A DNA stretch of 64,000 nt, from NCBI GenBank assembly GCA_028753945.1, contig JAPNXP010000003.1, positions 6,262,001 to 6,326,000 on the forward strand, given 5' to 3'. A program made the position numbers and the translations under genes. Source of the DNA: Hexactinellida sp. DTS-2022. Its lineage: Eukaryota; Porifera; Hexactinellida. Below, one piece after another: positions 56,318-64,000 of the stretch. Under the pieces are notes generated by a model. That model saw nothing but the letters and a program-made list of their open reading frames with translations, did no database searches and was not told the origin of the DNA. How positions within the stretch are numbered: the stretch's first letter is position 1; each line of letters starts with the position of its first letter.

Positions 56318-59300
56318 GTACAATATATAGCACATTATATACAGTAGACCTTCGTTGAGATTCGAAATTCATTATATCAACCAATAACATAATGAAACAT
56401 TCATACTTGCTTATCTAGGACATTCTACAAAGGAGAACCTCGTTAGTATTCGCTATTTATTTATCCACTTTATAACATTGTACGCATTTTGCGTACAATA
56501 AATAGCACATTATATACAGTAGACCTTCGTTGGGATTAGAAATTCATTATATCAACCAATAACTTAATGAAACATTCATACTTGCTATATCTAGGACATT
56601 CTACAAAGGAGAACCTCGTTTGTATTCGCAATTTATATATCCACTTTATAACATTGTACGCATTTTGCGTACAATATATAGCACATTATATACAGTAGAC
56701 CTTCTTTGGGATTAGAAATTCATTATATCAACCAATAACATAAGAAACATTCGTACTTGCTTAAACTAGGATATTCTACAAAGGAGAACCTCGTTGGTAT
56801 TCGCTATTTATATATCCACTTTATAACATTGTACGCATTTTGCGTACAATATATAGCACATTATATACAGTAGACCTTCGTTGAGATTCGAAATTCATTA
56901 TATCAACCAATAACATAATGAAACATTCATACTTGCTTATCTAGGACATTCTACAAAGGAGAACCTCGTTAGTATTCGCTATTTATTTATCCACTTTATA
57001 ACATTGTACGCATTTTGCGTACAATAAATAGCACATTATATACAGTAGACCTTCGTTGGGATTAGAAATTCATTATATCAACCAATAACTTAATGAAACA
57101 TTCATACTTGCTATATCTAGGACATTCTACAAAGGAGAACCTCGTTTGTATTCGCAATTTATATATCCACTTTATAACATTGTACGCATTTTGCGTACAA
57201 TATATAGCACATTATATACAGTAGACCTTCTTTGGGATTAGAAATTCATTATATCAACCAATAACATAAGATACATTCGTACTTGCTTAAACTAGGATAT
57301 TCTACAAAGGAGAACCTCGTTGGTATTCGCTATTTATATATCCACTTTATAACATTGTACGCATTTTGCGTACAATATATAGCGCATTATATGCAGTAGA
57401 CCTTCGTTGGGATTCAAAATTCATTATGTCAACCAATAACATTATGAAACATTCATACTTTCTATATCTAGGACATTCTACAAAGGAGAACCTCGTTAGT
57501 ATTCGCTATTTATATATCCACTTTATAACATTGTACGCATTTTGCGTACAATATATAGCACACTATATACAGTAGCCCTTCGTTGGGATTCGAAATTCAT
57601 TATATCAACCAATAACATAATGAAACATTCATACTTGCTATATCTAGGACATTCTACAATGGAGAACCTCGTTAGTATTCGCTATTTATATATCCACTCT
57701 ATAACATTGTACGCATTTTGCGTACAATATATAGCACATTATATACAGTAGACCTTCGTTGAGATTCGAAATTCATTATATCAACCAATAACATAATGAA
57801 ACATTCATACTTGCTTATCTAGGACATTCTACAAAGGAGAACCTCGTTAGTATTCGCTATTTATTTATCCACTTTATAACATTGTACGCATTTTGCGTAC
57901 AATAAATAGCACATTATATACAGTAGACCTTCGTTGGGATTAGAAATTCATTATATCAACCAATAACTTAATGAAACATTCATACTTGCTATATCTAGGA
58001 CATTCTACATAGGAGGACCTCGTTGGTATTCGCTATTTATATATCCACTTTATAACATTGTACGCATTTTGCGTACAATATATAGCACATTATATACAGT
58101 AGACCTTCTTTGGGATTAGAAATTCATTATATCAACCAATAACATAAGAAACATTCGTACTTGCTTAAACTAGGATATTCTACAAAGGAGAACCTCGTTG
58201 GTATTCGCTATTTATATATCCACTTTATAACATTGTACGCATTTTGCGTACAATATATAGCACATTATATACAGTAGACCTTCGTTGAGATTCGAAATTC
58301 ATTATATCAACCAATAACATAATGAAACATTCATACTTGCTTATCTAGGACATTCTACAAAGGAGAACCTCGTTAGTATTCGCTATTTATTTATCCACTT
58401 TATAACATTGTACGCATTTTGCGTACAATAAATAGCACATTATATACAGTAGACCTTCGTTGGGATTAGAAATTCATTATATCAACCAATAACTTAATGA
58501 AACATTCATACTTGCTATATCTAGGACATTCTACAAAGGAGAACCTCGTTTGTATTCGCAATTTATATATCCACTTTATAACATTGTACGCATTTTGCGT
58601 ACAATAAATAGCACATTATATACAGTAGACCTTCGTTGGGATTAGAAATTCATTATATCAACCAATAACTTAATGAAACATTCATACTTGCTATATCTAG
58701 GACATTCTACAAAGGAGAACCTCGTTTGTATTCGCAATTTATATATCCACTTTATAACATTGTACGCATTTTGCGTACAATATATAGCACATTATATACA
58801 GTAGACCTTCTTTGGGATTAGAAATTCATTATATCAACCAATAACATAAGAAACATTCGTACTTGCTTAAACTAGGATATTCTACAAAGGAGAACCTCGT
58901 TGGTATTCGCTATTTATATATCCACTTTATAACATTGTACGCATTTTGCGTACAATATATAGCACACTATATACAGTAGCCCTTCGTTGGGATTCGAAAT
59001 TCATTATATCAACCAATAACATAATGAAACATTCATACTTGCTATATCTAGGACATTCTACAATGGAGAACCTCGTTAGTATTCGCTATTTATATATCCA
59101 CTCTATAACATTGTACGCATTTTGCGTACAATATATAGCACATTATATACAGTAGACCTTCGTTGAGATTCGAAATTCATTATATCAACCAATAACATAA
59201 TGAAACATTCATACTTGCTTATCTAGGACATTCTACAAAGGAGAACCTCGTTAGTATTCGCTATTTATTTATCCACTTTATAACATTGTACGCATTTTGC

Positions 59301-60703
59301 GTACAATAAATAGCACATTATATACAGTAGACCTTCGTTGGGATTAGAAATTCATTATATCAACCAATAACTTAATGAAACATTCATACTTGCTATATCT
59401 AGGACATTCTACAAAGGAGAACCTCGTTAGTATTCGCTATTTATATATCCACTTTATAACATTGTACGCATTTTGCGTACAATATATAGCACACTATATA
59501 CAGTAGCCCTTCGTTGGGATTCGAAATTCATTATATCAACCAATAACATAATGAAACATTCATACTTGCTATATCTAGGACATTCTACAATGGAGAACCT
59601 CGTTAGTATTCGCTATTTATATATCCACTCTATAACATTGTACGCATTTTGCGTACAATATATAGCACATTATATACAGTAGACCTTCGTTGAGATTCGA
59701 AATTCATTATATCAACCAATAACATAATGAAACATTCATACTTGCTTATCTAGGACATTCTACAAAGGAGAACCTCGTTAGTATTCGCTATTTATTTATC
59801 CACTTTATAACATTGTACGCATTTTGCGTACAATAAATAGCACATTATATACAGTAGACCTTCGTTGGGATTAGAAATTCATTATATCAACCAATAACTT
59901 AATGAAACATTCATACTTGCTATATCTAGGACATTCTACAAAGGAGAACCTCGTTTGTATTCGCAATTTATATATCCACTTTATAACATTGTACGCATTT
60001 TGCGTACAATATATAGCACATTATATACAGTAGACCTTCTTTGGGATTAGAAATTCATTATATCAACCAATAACATAAGAAACATTCGTACTTGCTTAAA
60101 CTAGGATATTCTACAAAGGAGAACCTCGTTGGTATTCGCTATTTATATATCCACTTTATAACATTGTACGCATTTTGCGTACAATATATAGCACATTATA
60201 TACAGTAGACCTTCGTTGTGATTCGAAATTCATTATATCAACCAATAACATAAGAAACATTCGTACTTGCTTAAACTAGGATATTCTACAAAGGAGAACC
60301 TCGTTGGTATTCGCTATTTATATATCCACTTTATAAGATTGTACGCATTTTGCGTACAATATATAGCACATTATATACAGTAGACCTTCGTTGAGATTCG
60401 AAATTCATTATATCAACCAATAACATAATGAAACATTCATACTTGCTTATCTAGGACATTCTACAAAGGAGAACCTCGTTAGTATTCGCTATTTATTTAT
60501 CCACTTTATAACATTGTACGCATTTTGCGTACAATAAATAGCACATTATATACAGTAGACCTTCTTTGGGATTCAATATTAACTATATCAACCATAACAT
60601 AATGAAACATTCATACTTGCTATATCTAGGACATTCTACAAAGGAGAACCTCGTTAGTATTCGCTATTTATATATCCACTCTATAACATTGTACGCATTT
60701 TGC
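56318..60703. repeat. G-L-K mosaic, downstream copy
   Basis: Order: G L K G L K C S G L K G L L K S G L S G L K GK-hybrid G L/V-hybrid. It begins with the module G-L-K-G-L-K-C (56318-57545). The TAGGAGG L variant recurs at 58011. Two L monomers lie in direct tandem at about 58423-58774. A recombinant G/K monomer lies at 60179-60353 and a recombinant L/V monomer at about 60529-60703. Confidence 0.82.
60179..60353 (+). repeat. Recombinant monomer, G front and K back
   Basis: The first part reads TTCGTTGTGATTCGAAATTC, one base from the G class, while the rest reads CATAAGAAACATTCG, GCTTAAACTAGGATATTC and CGTTGGTATTCGC, the K class. The switch lies between about 60222 and 60252. It replaces the usual K with its TTCT box-like motif by one with TTCG. 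Gene conversion or crossover within the monomer explains it; independent mutation of three linked positions is less likely. Confidence 0.75.
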
Positions 60704-62807
60704 GTACAATATATAGCGCATTATATACAGTAGACCTTCTTTGGCATTCGAAATTCATTATATCAACCAATAACATAATGAAACATTCATACTTGCTTAT
60801 CTAGGACATTCTACAAAGGAGAACCTCGTTAGTATTCGCTATTTATATATCCACTTTATAACATTGTACGCATTTTGCGTACAATATATAGCACACTATA
60901 TACAGTAGCCCTTCGTTGGGATTCGAAATTCATTATATCAACCAATAACCTAATGAAACATTCATACTTGCTATATCTAGGACATTCTACAATGGAGAAC
61001 CTCGTTAGTATTCGTTATTTATATATCCACTCTATAACATTGTACGCATTTTGCGTACAATATATAGCACATTATATACAGTAGACCTTCGTTGAGATTC
61101 GAAATTCATTATATCAACCAATAACATAATGAAACATTCATACTTGCTTATCTAGGACATTCTACAAAGGAGAACCTCGTTAGTATTCGCTATTTATTTA
61201 TCCACTTTATAACATTGTACGCATTTTGCGTACAATAAATAGCACATTATATACAGTAGACCTTCGTTGGGATTAGAAATTCATTATATCAACCAATAAC
61301 TTAATGAAACATTCATACTTGCTATATCTAGGACATTCTACAAAGGAGAACCTCGTTTGTATTCGCAATTTATATATCCACTTTATAACATTGTACGCAT
61401 TTTGCGTACAATATATAGCACATTATATACAGTAGACCTTCTTTGGGATTAGAAATTCATTATATCAACCAATAACATAAGAAACATTCGTACTTGCTTA
61501 AACTAGGATATTCTACAAAGGAGAACCTCGTTGGTATTCGCTATTTATATATCCACTTTATAACATTGTACGCATTTTGCGTACAATACATAGCACATTA
61601 TATACAGTAGACCTTCTTTGGGATTCAATATTAACTATATCAACCATAACATAATGAAACATTCATCCTTTCTATATCTAGGACATTCTACAAAGGAGAA
61701 CCTCGTTAGTATTCGCAATTTATATATCCACTTTATAATATTGTACGCATTTTGCGTACAATACATAGCACATTATATACAGTTGACCTTCTTTGGGATT
61801 CAATATTAACTATATCAACCATAACATAATGAAACATTCATACTTGCTATATCTAGGACATTCTACAAAGGAGAACCTCGTTAGTATTCGCTATTTATAT
61901 ATCCACTCTATAACATTGTACGCATTTTGCGTACAATATATAGCGCATTATATACAGTAGACCTTCTTTGGCATTCGAAATTCATTATATCAACCAATAA
62001 CATAATGAAACATTCATACTTGCTTATCTAGGACATTCTACAAAGGAGAACCTCGTTAGTATTCGCTATTTATATATCCACTTTATAACATTGTACGCAT
62101 TTTGCGTACAATATATAGCACACTATATACAGTAGCCCTTCGTTGGGATTCGAAATTCATTATATCAACCAATAACCTAATGAAACATTCATACTTGCTA
62201 TATCTAGGACATTCTACAATGGAGAACCTCGTTAGTATTCGCTATTTATATATCCACTCTATAACATTGTACGCATTTTGCGTACAATATATAGCACATT
62301 ATATACAGTAGACCTTCGTTGAGATTCGAAATTCATTATATCAACCAATAACATAATGAAACATTCATACTTGCTTATCTAGGACATTCTACAAAGGAGA
62401 ACCTCGTTAGTATTCGCTATTTATTTATCCACTTTATAACATTGTACGCATTTTGCGTACAATAAATAGCACATTATATACAGTAGACCTTCGTTGGGAT
62501 TAGAAATTCATTATATCAACCAATAACTTAATGAAACATTCATACTTGCTATATCTAGGGCATTCTACAAAGGAGAACCTCGTTTGTATTCGCAATTTAT
62601 ATATCCACTTTATAACATTGTACGCATTTTGCGTACAATATATAGCACATTATATACAGTAGACCTTCTTTGGGATTAGAAATTCATTATATCAACCAAT
62701 AACATAAGAAACATTCGTACTTGCTTAAACTAGGATATTCTACAAAGGAGAACCTCGTTGGTATTCGCTATTTATATATCCACTTTATAACATTGTACGC
62801 ATTTTGC
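60704..62807. repeat. 7-monomer repeat J-S-G-L-K-V-V, 1227 bp
   Basis: Copy 1 is J S G L K V V(U-like), 60704-61930. Copy 2 repeats J S G L K at 61931-62807 and then continues with G instead of V. The S monomer in both copies has AACCTAATG in place of AACATAATG, a shared private change that confirms duplication. CGTTATTT near 61014 is private to copy 1. Confidence 0.85.
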
Positions 62808-64000
62808 GTACAATATATAGCACATTATATACAGTAGACCTTCGTTGAGATTCGAAATTCATTATATCAACCAATAACATAATGAAACATTCATACTTGC
62901 TTATCTAGGACATTCTACAAAGGAGAACCTCGTTAGTATTCGCTATTTATTTATCCACTTTATAACATTGTACGCATTTTGCGTACAATAAATAGCACAT
63001 TATATACAGTAGACCTTCGTTGGGATTAGAAATTCATTATATCAACCAATAACTTAATGAAACATTCATACTTGCTATATCTAGGACATTCTACAAAGGA
63101 GAACCTCGTTTGTATTCGCAATTTATATATCCACTTTATAACATTGTACGCATTTTGCGTACAATATATAGCACATTATATACAGTAGACCTTCTTTGGG
63201 ATTAGAAATTCATTATATCAACCAATAACATAAGAAACATTCGTACTTGCTTAAACTAGGATATTCTACAAAGGAGAACCTCGTTGGTATTCGCTATTTA
63301 TATATCCACTTTATAACATTGTACGCATTTTGCGTACAATATATAGCGCATTATATGCAGTAGACCTTCGTTGGGATTCAAAATTCATTATGTCAACCAA
63401 TAACATTATGAAACATTCATACTTTCTATATCTAGGACATTCTACAAAGGAGAACCTCGTTAGTATTCGCTATTTATATATCCACTTTATAACATTGTAC
63501 GCATTTTGCGTACAATATATAGCACACTATATACAGTAGCCCTTCGTTGGGATTCGAAATTCATTATATCAACCAATAACATAATGAAACATTCATCCTT
63601 TCTATATCTAGGACATTCTACAAAGGAGAACCTCGTTAGTATTCGCAATTTATATATCCACTTTATAATATTGTACGCATTTTGCGTACAATACATAGCA
63701 CATTATATACAGTTGACCTTCTTTGGGATTCAATATTAACTATATCAACCATAACATAATGAAACATTCATACTTGCTATATCTAGGACATTCTACAAAG
63801 GAGAACCTCGTTAGTATTCGCTATTTATATATCCACCCTATAACATTGTACGCATTTTGCGTACAATATATAGCGCATTATATACAGTAGACCTTCTTTG
63901 GCATTCGAAATTCATTATATCAACCAATAACATAATGAAACATTCATACTTGCTTATCTAGGACATTCTACAAAGGAGAACCTCGTTAGTATTCGCTATT
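62808..64000. repeat. G-L-K-C-S/V-U-J run to the window end
   Basis: Order: G L K C S/V-chimera, U-like with CAGTTGACC (near 63711), J cut by the window end. CAGTTGACC also occurs near 61782 (offset 1930, 11 monomers). CCACCCTATAAC near 63836 is private. The last base lies inside a monomer, so the array continues. Confidence 0.82.

Larger units (their letters stand above)
1..64000. repeat. Satellite DNA array, ~176-bp monomer, head-to-tail, fills the window
   Basis: Landmarks such as GTACAATA, CAGTAG, GGACATTC, GGAGAACC, TATCC and ATTGTACGCA recur every 174-176 bases from the first to the last base, always on the same strand. That gives about 365 monomers. A typical monomer is about 31% GC. 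Neither end shows a boundary, so the array is longer than 64 kb. Variation is concentrated in a few diagnostic positions, which define recurring monomer classes arranged in higher-order repeats. This is the structure of eukaryotic centromeric or heterochromatic satellites. I do not recognise the family. It lacks the AGCT site that names the 176-bp AluI satellite of honeybee, and it does not resemble alpha satellite outside one short motif. Confidence 0.98.

Noticed and set aside
171-63739. Many overlapping 61-82-residue open frames on both strands
   Set aside because: They are near-identical translations of the satellite, one or two per monomer. Forward frames inspected begin at TTG in the palindrome and stop at the CAGTAG TAG of the next monomer. 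The monomer length is not a multiple of three, and both strands are open only because the sequence is AT-rich and repeated. No family similarity is visible.
1-64000. CRISPR array
   Set aside because: The repeat unit is the entire 176 bp, with no short direct repeats separated by unique spacers.
1-64000. Honeybee AluI satellite (also about 176 bp)
   Set aside because: I noticed no AGCT site in these monomers, and I have no sequence-level match to support the link. Equal length alone is not evidence.
1-64000. Primate alpha satellite
   Set aside because: The length (171 bp) and box-like start are similar, but no other part of the monomer resembles alpha satellite.
54914-64000. Transposon ends or target-site duplications at class junctions
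   Set aside because: All junctions between HOR blocks stay in monomer phase and contain only satellite sequence. No terminal inverted repeats or target duplications were seen.

Overview
The whole window is one eukaryotic satellite-DNA array: a head-to-tail tandem repeat with a basic monomer of about 175-176 bp (range about 172-176) and roughly 365 copies. It runs off both ends of the window. I found no protein-coding gene, RNA gene, transposon, CRISPR array, orientation switch or unique sequence. GC is about 31% (hand count of one typical monomer: 55 of 176). Monomer size, single orientation and nested higher-order repeats (HORs) fit a centromeric, pericentromeric or other heterochromatic block of a eukaryotic chromosome. 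I do not recognise the satellite family and cannot name the organism.

Monomers are described in a phase starting at GTACAATA. Landmarks in order: a variable segment (positions 9-60) with a CENP-B-box-like motif near 33-49; a short inverted repeat TTCATTAT/ATAATGAA near 51-79; a segment with CTAGGACATTC; a second, diverged copy of the box-like motif near 122-138; and a near-invariant palindrome (ATTGTACGCA, TTT, TGCGTACAAT) across the monomer junction. The monomer is itself an old dimer of two related halves of about 89 and 87 bp.

Named monomer classes, by diagnostic bases: G (TTGAGATTCG, GCTTATCTAGG, 175 bp), L (AATAAATAGC, GGGATTAG, AACTTAATG, 176), K (CTTTGGGATTAG, CATAAGAAACATTCG, GCTTAAACTAGG, 175), C (TATGCAG, CATTATG, 176), S (CACACTATATAC, TAGCCC, 176), N (TACATAGC with TTCGTTGGGATTCG, 176), V (CAATATTAAC, CCATAAC, CATCC, 175), U (TATCTATCATAAC, 175), H (TACATGGC, AACTAATAACCTAATG, 176) and J (GCGCATTATATAC, TTTGGCATTCG, 175 or 172).

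Layout: 1-1052 diverged monomers; 1053-3683 G-L-K trimers with C-type monomers; 3684-5435 diverged monomers; 5436-16493 S/N/V/H-rich mosaic with multi-kilobase duplications; 16494-20704 G/L/K/C/S mosaic; 20705-38771 HORs of the 12-mer type and its 10-mer derivatives; 38772-52281 G/L/K/C-rich block with two 9-mer HORs (1578 and 1580 bp); 52282-54913 the most diverged, indel-bearing monomers; 54914-64000 mixed mosaic with G-L-K modules and a 7-mer repeat. The array looks like repeated unequal exchange or amplification of a small set of monomer types, with older, less homogenised islands left between younger HOR blocks.
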